Origin: WLMZ01 sp039920665
Lineage (GTDB): Bacteria; Actinomycetota; Acidimicrobiia; Acidimicrobiales; Ilumatobacteraceae
Reading direction: 5' to 3'
Length of the DNA stretch: 55,209 nt
NCBI GenBank assembly: GCA_039920665.1
Contig: JBDSDH010000204.1
Coordinates: 1-55,209, forward strand
Positions 35,903 through 44,638 of this stretch are shown here, piece by piece. Every line of letters begins with the position of its first letter. Positions within the stretch are counted from its first letter, which is position 1. A model generated the notes under the pieces. It was not told the DNA's origin. It did no database searches and saw only the letters and a program-made list of their open reading frames with translations. Made by a program: the position numbers and the translations under genes.

Positions 35903-38185
35903 GTGGGACACCAGCGAATGCCACGGGGGACGCACCTCGTCGTGCAACCCAAACTCCAGGTCGGCCGCGCGGATGACCAGGCCGAGCGAGAAGCAGACCG
36001 AATCGCGGGGCACGTGGTTCGATCGCTCTCCGGTGCCACCGTTGCACACCACGAAACCGCCGGCAGCGATCACCTCGGAGGTCTCGATGTCGACGCCGGC
36101 ATCGAGGATCGGATCAATCGCCAACGCAGTCGCGGCAGCGCATTGGACCGCTCGACCAGAGCCGCGATGGAACCGGCATTCGGTCACGATTTCTCTGCTG
36201 TTCGAGTTCACGCCGACGGGCAGTCAGACGCGCTCAACCGATCGCTGTCGGCGCGAGCGTTCACGACCGGTAACGACGTCTTCTTCAGTGCCGGCTCCTA
36301 CGCCCCGGACACCGAGTCCGGCAGCCGACTGCTCGCCCACGAGTTGACCCACGTGGTGCAGCAGGGCGGCGATGTGCAGCGCAGCGTCATCCGTCGCGCG
36401 TTCGATCCCAAGAACCCCAACTCGGCCAGTGTCACCGGGGCCCGCGAACTGGGCGGCGGATCGAAGAACAAGGGCGTCTTCCTGCTCACTGGCGAAGGCG
36501 GACGGACGATCATCGCCAAGTTCATCGACGAAGACCCGCGCCGAGCCCAGATGGCCGATGTCGCCCTCAGCGCAACATCGCTCACATCGTCGGGCGCCGA
36601 ACCCTACGGCGCGCCGATGGTGGCCGAGATGGTTGCTGCAATCCGCCGCACTGCGGCCGGAATGCGGCGTGACGACCCCGCGCAGGCAGCCCGGCTCGAG
36701 GCCGCCGCCGACAAGGCAGAGCGTCTGTCGACGGGTGTGGTGCTGATGAAGGCAATGGGGGGTGAAGATCTGGGCACCGTCCTCGACGGCAATCGGACAA
36801 GCACGATCACCGAAGCGGCCAATGGGCGGACACCCGAGGCTCGAGCGGTGGCGCAGAAGGCCATCGACAAGGCCGGAGCGAGCGGCGTCGACCCCGTTGC
36901 ATTGCTGAGCAATCCACGATTCCACTACAACCTCGGCAGTCTCTACGCGGCCGACGGGCTGTTGGGAAGCGTGGATCGTTTCGCCCACGACCGAACCGGC
37001 AAATACTCCACCTTCAACCACACCAACTTTCGGGTCCTGGCCGACGGCACGATCAACACGATCGACAGCGACGTGGTTGCGATGGGCTATCAGTTCATGC
37101 AGGGCAACAACGCGGTCAAGGACAAGAGCGCGAACAACTGGACCAAGCTGCTGATCGAGGGTTTCGGGATCCACGACATGGGCATGGCCGCCCCAGGTCA
37201 CGAAACGCAGAACCTGACGACCCTGTTCGATGTCGCGTGTCGGCGAGACATGTACGACAAGGTGGTCGACGAGTTCACAACGCTTGCAACCGCGCTCGAC
37301 TGGACCGGACCAATCGTCGATTTTGCGACATTCGATCGCGGTTTCTTGAGCGGCATCGTGATGACGATGACGTCGATGCTTGCCAGGACCGATCGACTTG
37401 TTGCCGAGGCGGCGCGCATCGGTGGCCCCGATGAAGGCGACGGCTACGTCAGCGCCGAAGCGCTTGCCGTCAAGGCCCAATACCTGCGGGGAGTCCTTCC
37501 CGGCTATGCCAACGGTGGTGCCGCCAGCGTCGATCAGAAAGCACAAGCGTTGCGCAACGCTCAAAAGCTCGCGCAAGAAATGGTCGACGCCACCAACCTC
37601 GCCGAATTCGATCCGACGCTGTTGCCGGTCCCGGCGCGGCCCGCTGAATTGGGTGGCACCGAGAAGTTCACCCGAGCAATCGGTCGCGGCTTCGGGTCCA
37701 TCGGCGGCAAGACCCAGAAGTCACGCGATTCCAAAGAGGCCAAGTCGCTACGCAAGAACAAGGATCAACTCGGAATGCAACAGACCGAGGACGCGTACCG
37801 CAAGGTCAGCGCATTGGGCGGAGCCGGCCATCGTCAGCAGCACGCCCAGTTCGAACTGGGACTGCAGAACGCGACCCTCGCCATTCACCGCCGGGCCAAC
37901 GAATTCGGCAACATCGACATGCAGATCATGGCGTTCGACACCGCAGTCGCCGATCCCGCCCTGCGACGCCGTTACCTGCGCCCCTACGCCACCCGGATCG
38001 CCAAGTACGACGCGACGATCACGAAGTTCAACGATGTCGCCAAGGGATACCGCGACCAACTCGGCCGGTCCGGAGACAAGCCGAAAGAGCTCCAGGGTGC
38101 CGTCGACTCGCTCGACAAGCAGTACGGAGATTTCGGCGCGGCGATCGATTGGATCGAACGACAACTCAGCAAAGCCGGCAACTGA
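35903..38185 (+). CDS. DUF4157 (eCIS-core) protein, putative effector
   Basis: A 760-residue protein starting at GTG, 6 bases after GGAGGGG. Residues about 84-154 are the DUF4157 domain (AAMEPAFGHDFSAVRVHADG, ARAFTTGNDVFFSAGSYAPD, SRLLAHELTHVVQQ) with an intact HExxH-type motif at 146-150; this domain marks cargo of extracellular contractile injection systems. Residues about 185-395 look like a kinase-type fold: a strand with Lys206 (GRTIIAKFIDED), then VDRF at 357-360, NHTNF at 372-376 and NTIDSD at 385-390, comparable to Asp/Asn/Asp catalytic patterns of phosphatidylinositol-kinase-like effectors. The last 250 residues are mainly helical. The kinase reading is inference. There is no signal peptide, as expected for injected cargo. 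Confidence 0.8.
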   Translation: MGHQRMPRGTHLVVQPKLQVGRADDQAEREADRIAGHVVRSLSGATVAHHETAGSDHLGGLDVDAGIEDRINRQRSRGSALDRSTRAAMEPAFGHDFSAVRVHADGQSDALNRSLSARAFTTGNDVFFSAGSYAPDTESGSRLLAHELTHVVQQGGDVQRSVIRRAFDPKNPNSASVTGARELGGGSKNKGVFLLTGEGGRTIIAKFIDEDPRRAQMADVALSATSLTSSGAEPYGAPMVAEMVAAIRRTAAGMRRDDPAQAARLEAAADKAERLSTGVVLMKAMGGEDLGTVLDGNRTSTITEAANGRTPEARAVAQKAIDKAGASGVDPVALLSNPRFHYNLGSLYAADGLLGSVDRFAHDRTGKYSTFNHTNFRVLADGTINTIDSDVVAMGYQFMQGNNAVKDKSANNWTKLLIEGFGIHDMGMAAPGHETQNLTTLFDVACRRDMYDKVVDEFTTLATALDWTGPIVDFATFDRGFLSGIVMTMTSMLARTDRLVAEAARIGGPDEGDGYVSAEALAVKAQYLRGVLPGYANGGAASVDQKAQALRNAQKLAQEMVDATNLAEFDPTLLPVPARPAELGGTEKFTRAIGRGFGSIGGKTQKSRDSKEAKSLRKNKDQLGMQQTEDAYRKVSALGGAGHRQQHAQFELGLQNATLAIHRRANEFGNIDMQIMAFDTAVADPALRRRYLRPYATRIAKYDATITKFNDVAKGYRDQLGRSGDKPKELQGAVDSLDKQYGDFGAAIDWIERQLSKAGN

Positions 38186-38193
38186 ACACGGCG

Positions 38194-38224
38194 ATGGCGC
38201 CCGGACACGCGGTCCGGGCGCCAT
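38194..38224. terminator. Strong hairpin between convergent genes
   Basis: A perfect 13-bp stem, ATGGCGCCCGGAC with its complement, has a 5-base loop. It lies 8 bases after the DUF4157 stop and 40 bases from the end of the LPXTG gene and can serve both. Confidence 0.85.
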
Positions 38225-38264
38225 CCACGATTTCCTGCGACGTGTCGCAGCTCGGCGTGCGTGG

Positions 38265-40985
38265 TCAGTGGTGCGTCGTGGGCTGACGGCGACGGCGACT
38301 CGTGACCACCAAGGCCAGACCACACAGCACAAGGGTGATCGCACCGATCACGATGCCGGGCGAGGATGCTCCGGTGGCAGGAAGATTGCCACCGACCGGC
38401 ATCTGTGGATCAGGGTCGGCAGGAGGGATGGGCTGGACACCGCCGTTGTCGGCGAGGCTGACCGTGTACGTCACCATTGCCGAACACCCCTGACCGTTCG
38501 TGTCGAGCGCGTTGTAGATCGCGGTGTCGACACCCACGAACCCGGGCTTGGGCAAATATTGCAGCTTGCCGGCGGTGACGTTGATTGTGCCACCCTGGGT
38601 CGTATCGGTCACGTCCGGAAGCGGCAGCGTCAGCGGCGAAGCAACGCCCTGCTCGTTCAGGTCGGTGTCGTTGGCAAGCACATCGCTGATCAGCTCGACG
38701 TTCTGTTTCGTCGCGAAGGCATCGGCGTTGCACGTCGGCTTGTTGACCGGCAGCGGCACGGGTTCGGCCAAGACGACATCGATCATGTTCATCGTCACGG
38801 TGCCGGTGCTGCACCGGTTGGCCGGCCCGCCGGGCTGTTCGTTGTTGGGGGCGTCGCCGTACGGGACCCGCTCGTCCTTCAGAACAGCGGCGGTGAGCAG
38901 CATGTGGTTGTCACAGATCCGATAGGTGATCGACGCCGAGCCGAGGTAGTCGTTCGCCGGGTCAAAACTGAGCTGACAGTCCGTGCCGATGGTGGCAGAG
39001 CTGAACGCAGCCGCCGGAGTCGGGAACAGGTCGGCCACGGCTGTGCTGCAAGCAAGGTTCTCCCCATCTGGCTCGGTGTCGTTCAGGGCGACATTGACGA
39101 CCTGGGCCTCCTCGGTCACATCACCGAGTTCGTCAGCGGTCGCGATCGGCGCAAGGTTCTTACGGTTGGTGACCGTGACCTTGGCCTTGGTACACGGCAC
39201 GGTGTCGTCAACGAAGCAGACCACGTAGGTGAAGCTCGTTGTGCCGAGTCCGCCGGGGTGGAAGTTGATCGTGAAGTCGTCGACGTTGACGCTCACGGCG
39301 CCTGCATTCGGGAACGGTTCGATCGGAATCGTCACCGTCTTCACTGGCTTCATGAAGAGAACATCGTTAGCCAGAACATTCATCTTCAGGTTGTAACGAC
39401 CGAGACCTTCGAGCGGGAACCCCTGGTCGACGGTGTAGATGTCGTTGAGTGCCTTGGGTACATTGCCCAATTGCGCCCCCATTTCCTTGATGTCGAGCTT
39501 GATGGTTCCCGTGCCGCAGCGCCGTGAAGAATTCTCCGAGAGATCGTCGGTGTCGCTGTCGTTGGTCAAGGTGTAGTCGGTGCCGCGTACGCCGCTCCCC
39601 ATCTGGGCGCCGGTCAACAGGGTGTGGGTGTCGCACGCCGTGTACGTGATCGTGACGAGGCCCTTCTTGTTGAGCCCCGACGTCCAGTTGAACGTGCACG
39701 CCGGATCAAGGGTGGCAGTACCGAGCGTCTCCCCACTGACGAACACGAGGGCTTGGGAGCACTTGACCGGGTCGCTTTCGGGATCGTTCAGGAACGGTAC
39801 GAGGCTGACAGGGGCGTAGACGGTGTTCTCGAGGAGTTCGTCGACGGCGTCGGACGGGTCAGGGGGGTTGTTGGGGACGACGTCGATCGAGACATTCGTG
39901 GTCGCTTCCCGGAGGTTGCTCTTCTGGACGACCGTGTACGACAGAACCTGATCACCCTCGTCGTTCGCTGTCGGGGTGAACAGGCACGGGCCGGTCGCGA
40001 GAGCGTCGAAATTGACGAGCGATGGTACGGCATTCTTTTGGGCGGGCGTTCCACAGGTCCAACCGGCTGACCAGTCGGCGATGCGGAGTTCGGCAGTACT
40101 GCCGACGCCGCCGGCTGTGCTCGGGTCGTCGTCGTTGGCGAGCACGTTCACCGCGACCGTGTGGCGGCCGCCGTTCGCGTCGGGGGTGAGCGAGGTATAG
40201 GTCGCATCGGTCTTGGCGGCATCGGCCTTGGCCGTCGGAGGCGTCGCCGGGATGACGTTCCACTCCCAACCCGGGAGCGGCACGTTGCACGACACGTCGC
40301 CGGCGGGGAACGTTCCGTCATGTCCGCCGATGTAGAACTGGATCACCTGCACCTTGCCAGGCGCTGTGGCCTTCAGGGTCGCGGTCATCTTGACGTTGGT
40401 TCCGTCGCCGTAGAGGCCGGGATCCGAGTCCTCGTCGAACGAATAGCCATAGTCGCCGTAGGCCCCGACCGGGCCGATGAAGCCATTGCCGTCATGGTGC
40501 TGCTTGTCCTGCAGGTTGGCGGGGCCGCCGAATGGCGCCGCGCCAGGCGCCGCCGGCCCATACACGCCGAGCGAGAGATTGAGGGGGTTGGCCCCGTCGT
40601 TGCCGCCGGCGCCACGCACGCCGACATCGATCGCACCGCTGATCGTCCAAGTGGTGCCGACGTAGACCGTCGAGCCGATGCCGAGACTGCTGCGGATCTC
40701 CCATCGGCTGTCGTTGTCTCTGCTGCCGTCGTGCGGCCGCACGTTGATCGAGCCGCAGTCGTTCGGGTACGTCAATCCCCCGCCGCCTTCGACGAGGTCG
40801 CCGATCGCGTAGGTGTTGATCACCGTCTCCGGCCGGATGTCGATCAAACCCGCTGCGTGAGCGGCAGGAACGCCGCCCGACGCCACCGTGGTCAACACCA
40901 CGCCAGAGCCGATTGCGACCACCGCCGCACATCTCGTCATCGCTTGTGCTGCACGGCGCAGCCCGGTGGTCACCCTCGTCCTCAA
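38265..40985 (-). CDS. LPXTG-anchored surface protein with repeat domains
   Basis: A 906-residue exported protein. The signal peptide (residues 1-45, ends VPAAHAAG) is followed by a beta-rich N-terminal domain to about 245. Then come several Ig/cadherin-like units marked by VNVLANDDDP, LENTVYAPVSLVPFLNDPES, MNVLANDVLF, VNVALNDTEPDGE and SDVLANDTDLNEQG. It ends LPATGASSPGIVIGAITLVL, more hydrophobic residues, and RRRR: a sortase signal. Sortase would link it to peptidoglycan; an adhesive or structural role is likely. Start is TTG at 40985, with GAGGAG 6 bases before. No sortase gene is in the window. Confidence 0.88.
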   Translation of the reverse strand: MRTRVTTGLRRAAQAMTRCAAVVAIGSGVVLTTVASGGVPAAHAAGLIDIRPETVINTYAIGDLVEGGGGLTYPNDCGSINVRPHDGSRDNDSRWEIRSSLGIGSTVYVGTTWTISGAIDVGVRGAGGNDGANPLNLSLGVYGPAAPGAAPFGGPANLQDKQHHDGNGFIGPVGAYGDYGYSFDEDSDPGLYGDGTNVKMTATLKATAPGKVQVIQFYIGGHDGTFPAGDVSCNVPLPGWEWNVIPATPPTAKADAAKTDATYTSLTPDANGGRHTVAVNVLANDDDPSTAGGVGSTAELRIADWSAGWTCGTPAQKNAVPSLVNFDALATGPCLFTPTANDEGDQVLSYTVVQKSNLREATTNVSIDVVPNNPPDPSDAVDELLENTVYAPVSLVPFLNDPESDPVKCSQALVFVSGETLGTATLDPACTFNWTSGLNKKGLVTITYTACDTHTLLTGAQMGSGVRGTDYTLTNDSDTDDLSENSSRRCGTGTIKLDIKEMGAQLGNVPKALNDIYTVDQGFPLEGLGRYNLKMNVLANDVLFMKPVKTVTIPIEPFPNAGAVSVNVDDFTINFHPGGLGTTSFTYVVCFVDDTVPCTKAKVTVTNRKNLAPIATADELGDVTEEAQVVNVALNDTEPDGENLACSTAVADLFPTPAAAFSSATIGTDCQLSFDPANDYLGSASITYRICDNHMLLTAAVLKDERVPYGDAPNNEQPGGPANRCSTGTVTMNMIDVVLAEPVPLPVNKPTCNADAFATKQNVELISDVLANDTDLNEQGVASPLTLPLPDVTDTTQGGTINVTAGKLQYLPKPGFVGVDTAIYNALDTNGQGCSAMVTYTVSLADNGGVQPIPPADPDPQMPVGGNLPATGASSPGIVIGAITLVLCGLALVVTSRRRRQPTTHH

Positions 40986-41141
40986 CTGCTTCTCCTCAAG
41001 TTGCTCAACTGAACAAGTGGTCTAACCACCTGCTGACCAGCACACGGTAAGTCATCGCACGGCGCCTGTCAACACCCGATCGTGACGACCATCACCAATC
41101 CCCAATTTGGTCCCCAACTTGGTCACCGATCGCCGCGACGG
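40986..41141. other. Gap upstream of the LPXTG gene
   Basis: It holds the ribosome site and promoter of the LPXTG gene. A small direct repeat (CCCCAATTTGGT, CCCCAACTTGGT) lies at about 41100-41123. No gene is seen. Confidence 0.4.
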
Positions 41142-41560
41142 TCACCACTCGCAGCGGCGGTCATAGTTGAAGCCGACACCACGATCGACGCCGACTTCGC
41201 CGGGGGTGATGTCCAAGCCGCCTGATCCGCCGGTGTGGGTCATGTTCTCGATCGCGTCGTAGACGGCGTTGTCATCCTCTTGATGCACGACCTCGTCGAT
41301 GGGGCCGGATTCGTCGGTCATCGGTACTGCGACCCAGACCCGGGCGATACCGGTCAGCGGATCGGGAATTACCAGCGACGGTCCGACGAAGAAGCCTGGC
41401 GAGGTGTCCGGCTGAAGATGTCGCATCCAGTCCGAACGACACGTTGAAGCGGAACGCATGCGGAGTCGCGTCCGAGCAGGTGTTGTGACCCGTGCCGAGC
41501 CGAGTCTGATCGTCGATCGTGAAATGGTTGGGCGTGTCGCCCTCACGGGCTCGCGTCGAC
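41142..41560 (-). pseudogene. Frameshifted remnant of an unknown gene
   Basis: Coding-like text jumps between minus-strand frames. GDTPNHFTIDDQTRLGTGHN, then TCSDATPHAFRFNVSFGLDA, is in one frame; near 41415 it moves to PDTSPGFFVGPSLVIPDPLT, then GIARVWVAVPMTDESGPIDE and DEVVHQEDDNAVYDAIENMT, ending DRGVGFNYDRRCEW at 41142. An in-frame-looking SIPVDPAVDASP upstream of 41560 is in a third frame. The 5' part is missing at the Hsp70/WD40 gene end. I do not recognise the family. Confidence 0.5.
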
Positions 41561-41588
41561 CGCCGGGTCGACAGGGATCGAGAAGGGC

Positions 41589-44525
41589 TCAGGCTGCCCA
41601 GATGATGGCCTGGCCGGCGCTGTTGCCGGTCGCGATCCATCGACCGTCCGGGCTGAACACGGCCGTCGGCACCGATGCTGCGTTGTTGTCGAGGACGGCG
41701 ATCTCGAGTCCCGGCGGCGGGGGTTGCTGCAGTTGCCAGATTCGGGCCGTGCCGTCCTCGCTGGCCGTCACGACCAACGAATCGTCAGGGCTGAACACTG
41801 CGCTGAACACATTGGCCGAGTGGCCGGCGAGGTCGCCCATCAATTGACCGGACGCGACGTCCCAGAGCGCAGCGGTGTTGTCGTGACCGCTCGCGACCAA
41901 CAACCTCCCGTCGTGGCTGAACATCGCCGACGCGACACCGCCTTCGATGTCGCCGAGGTCGTAGATCAACGAACCGTCGTCGGCGCTCCAAACCCGGATC
42001 CGGGCATCGTCGGCGCCGGTGAGCAGGATCGTGCCGTCGGGGCTGAACGAACCGATCTGCACGTCACCGGTGTGGCCGGTGAGCACGCGGGGGTTACCTG
42101 GGTCGGACACCCGCCACAGCAACACGTTGTCATCCTGACCACCGCCGACGATCTGTTGGCCGTTGGGACTGAACTCGGCGAAGTAGAGGCTTTCCGTCGC
42201 GCCGGTGTAGATCGCCGCCTGGGTCTGGGAGGCAATGTCCCACAGACGGGCGGTGCCGTCGGCACTCGCGCTCAGCAACGATGCGCCGTCAGGGCTGAAC
42301 CGCACTTGGTAGACGACGTCGGTGTGGCCCGTGAAGACGGCGAGTTGAGCGCCGGTCGCGGTGTCCCACAGCCGCACGGTTCGGTCGGCACCGGTCGTCG
42401 CGATCGTGCTGCCATCAGGGCTGAACACGGCTGCGTACACCTCGTTGGTGTGACCGGCGAGAACCGCCACCTGCTCACCGGTCGCGACATCCCACACGAT
42501 CGCGAGGCCGTCGAGACCGGCGGTGGCGAGCAGCGAACTGTCGGGGCTGAACTCGACCGAGAGGATCTCGGCCTTGTGCCCGTCGAGGGTGCTGATCTTG
42601 GAGCCGAGCGGGGGCGCGATCTCGACTCCGCCCGAGGTGTCCGTCGTCGTGCCCCCGGTTGTTGGTTCGGTGCTGTCCTCGGTGCTGTCCTCGGTGCTGT
42701 CCGCGGTGGTGGAGACCGTGGTCGCTGCGGTCGTGTCGAGCGTGCTGGGGTGGGTGACATCGGCAGCGGTGGTGGCGCTCTGGGCTGTGTCGGTCGGGTT
42801 CGTCACCAGCGGTCCGTTGGTGGCCGAGGTCTCGATCGAGTCACCGTTGGATCGGGTCGCAATGAACGCGACGATGGCGATCACCGCCACCGCAACCACT
42901 CCCGCCAAGACCGCGATCTTTCGTCGCAAGCCACGTGCAGACTCGGAGGGCGCCGAGGTCGTCACCCCGGCGGGCCTCGGCGGCTTCGCGACCAGCGCCG
43001 GAATCTGATCGACCAGCCGGGTCGCGATCAGCTCGGGCGGAGGTGCCGCTGGCGGCGGTACCGGGTGTGACGTGGGCAACGCCAGTGTCGGGGGCGGCGG
43101 CGGGTTTCCGGTCGCAGGTGGAACTGGCTCGGGAGCCCGAAAGGACGGCACACCCGAGGCGGGCTGAGAGATCGGCTGCGAGGGGTGCGACGGCTGCGAG
43201 ATCGGCTCGTTCGGGTGCGAGGGCTGCGAGATCGGCTGCGAGGGGTGCGAGGGCTGCGAGATCGGCTCCATCGGCGGCGACGGATGCGAGATCGGGTGCG
43301 AGGGCTGCGAGATCGGGTGCGACGGCTGCGAGATCGGCTCCATCGGCGGCGACGGATGCGAGATCGGCGGCGGTGCGAGGCGCACGCGTTGCTGGGCGGT
43401 GCCGGGCGAGGCCTCCTGGGTGACCGGGCTCTTCCAGAGGCCGGGTGTCGATGTCGATGGTCGATCGGCGAGGGTTGCGCCAGCGGCAACGGTTGCCTTC
43501 GGATCACCGCGGCGACTGATCGGCACCTGCGGGAACGCCGCTCGCACCATCTCCTCCACGATCGGCGAACGGCTCGATCCGCCGACCAGTGAGATGCCGG
43601 CCAGGTCGTCGGGGCCAACGCCCGCTTCGGCGACGCACCGCAGCAGGGTCGACACCGTCTCGGCCACGAACGGCCGAACCATCGCGTCGAACTCGTCGCG
43701 GGTGAGTCGCACCTGGCGCAGGCCGGTCGGCAGTGGCACCAGCACGTTGGCGTACGGGTGCGACGACAGGGCCTCTTTGGCCTTGCGCGCCTCGTTGCGA
43801 AGCGCGGCACCGATCTGGCGCCAAAGCGGATCAGTGCCGATCTGGATTGCTTCCCACGCGTCCGGTTCGAGCAGCCCACCGATGTGGTTGACGATCAACT
43901 CATCGAACAGTTCGCCACCGATGTGCTGATCGCCACCCGGACGGCCCACCACGGTGAAGCCGCCATTGCGGGCCGTGACGACAGCCGAATCGAACGTGCC
44001 GCCACCGAGGTCGTAGACGACGATCGCGCGACCGTTGTCGATACCGACGTCGGCGGCATACGACAGCGCCGCCGCAACCGGCTCGGGCACCATCAGCGGA
44101 TTCGGCAAGCCAGCTTTGGCAGCCGCCTCGATCAACCGGTTCACACGCGGTTGGTTCCACGTCGCTGGATGGGTGAGTCGAACCTCGGCGGGCGCTGAAC
44201 CCATCTGCTCGACGACGTGTTCGAAGACCTCGCGCAGCAGCGCTGCGACCAGATTGACGACCTGATAGGGACGACCGCCGAGGATGGCCGGGGTCTGGTC
44301 GCCGAGCCGGTTCTTCAGCGCACGCAGGGTGCTGCCGGGGTGGGCGACCGACAGGTCTTCTGCGGTGCGACCGACGAACACGTCACCCTGCGGGTCGACC
44401 ATCACCACCGACGGCATCCGCCGTTCGCCGGCGATCTCGACGATCTCCGGCGACCGCCCTTCGACTCGCGCCGCTGCCACCGTGTAGCTCGTTCCGAAGT
44501 CGATCGCGAGTGTCCACGAGAGCAC
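41589..44525 (-). CDS. Membrane-spanning Hsp70/WD40 fusion protein
   Basis: A 978-residue three-part protein. Residues 1 to about 370 are an Hsp70-type ATPase (LAIDFGTSYTVAAARVEG, HPATWNQPRVNRLIEAA, VYDLGGGTFDSAVV, ISLVGGSSRSPIVEEMV) with no peptide-binding domain. A long Pro/Ser/Gln linker built of SQPSHP repeats leads to one membrane helix (RRKIAVLAGVVAVAVIAIVA). The basic side faces the ATPase, so the C-terminus is predicted outside. A Thr-rich stalk and eight WD40 repeats (GHTNEVYAAVFSPDGSTIAT type, ending LWD or IWA) follow. The start is GTG at 44525, chosen because the ATPase fold begins there; the frame opens at 44738. It probably senses an external signal or partner. Confidence 0.88.
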   Translation of the reverse strand: MLSWTLAIDFGTSYTVAAARVEGRSPEIVEIAGERRMPSVVMVDPQGDVFVGRTAEDLSVAHPGSTLRALKNRLGDQTPAILGGRPYQVVNLVAALLREVFEHVVEQMGSAPAEVRLTHPATWNQPRVNRLIEAAAKAGLPNPLMVPEPVAAALSYAADVGIDNGRAIVVYDLGGGTFDSAVVTARNGGFTVVGRPGGDQHIGGELFDELIVNHIGGLLEPDAWEAIQIGTDPLWRQIGAALRNEARKAKEALSSHPYANVLVPLPTGLRQVRLTRDEFDAMVRPFVAETVSTLLRCVAEAGVGPDDLAGISLVGGSSRSPIVEEMVRAAFPQVPISRRGDPKATVAAGATLADRPSTSTPGLWKSPVTQEASPGTAQQRVRLAPPPISHPSPPMEPISQPSHPISQPSHPISHPSPPMEPISQPSHPSQPISQPSHPNEPISQPSHPSQPISQPASGVPSFRAPEPVPPATGNPPPPPTLALPTSHPVPPPAAPPPELIATRLVDQIPALVAKPPRPAGVTTSAPSESARGLRRKIAVLAGVVAVAVIAIVAFIATRSNGDSIETSATNGPLVTNPTDTAQSATTAADVTHPSTLDTTAATTVSTTADSTEDSTEDSTEPTTGGTTTDTSGGVEIAPPLGSKISTLDGHKAEILSVEFSPDSSLLATAGLDGLAIVWDVATGEQVAVLAGHTNEVYAAVFSPDGSTIATTGADRTVRLWDTATGAQLAVFTGHTDVVYQVRFSPDGASLLSASADGTARLWDIASQTQAAIYTGATESLYFAEFSPNGQQIVGGGQDDNVLLWRVSDPGNPRVLTGHTGDVQIGSFSPDGTILLTGADDARIRVWSADDGSLIYDLGDIEGGVASAMFSHDGRLLVASGHDNTAALWDVASGQLMGDLAGHSANVFSAVFSPDDSLVVTASEDGTARIWQLQQPPPPGLEIAVLDNNAASVPTAVFSPDGRWIATGNSAGQAIIWAA
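43160..43370 (-). repeat. SQPSHP-encoding repeats in the Hsp70/WD40 gene
   Basis: About a dozen copies of an 18-base unit with 12- and 21-base variants encode PISQPSHP-type peptides that link the ATPase to the membrane helix. Near-identical blocks (for example PSPPMEPISQPSHP, twice) show recent duplication. Confidence 0.85.
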
Positions 44526-44638
44526 GATGGGTCTTGCTCCAATCGGTAGTGGGGTCGGCGGTCGCTCCGACTGTAGTGGTGCGCCACCAGAGCCAGCGGG
44601 CCAACATTCCCGGTGGGCCAACCGGTGTGGGCCGATCG

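Noticed and set aside
36224..37576. 450-codon minus-strand open frame inside the DUF4157 gene
   Set aside because: It mirrors codon bias of the real gene; the translation has no recognisable domain.
33907..38185. Complete contractile injection system locus
   Set aside because: I looked on both sides for tube, sheath, baseplate, spike and LysM genes and found none in the window.
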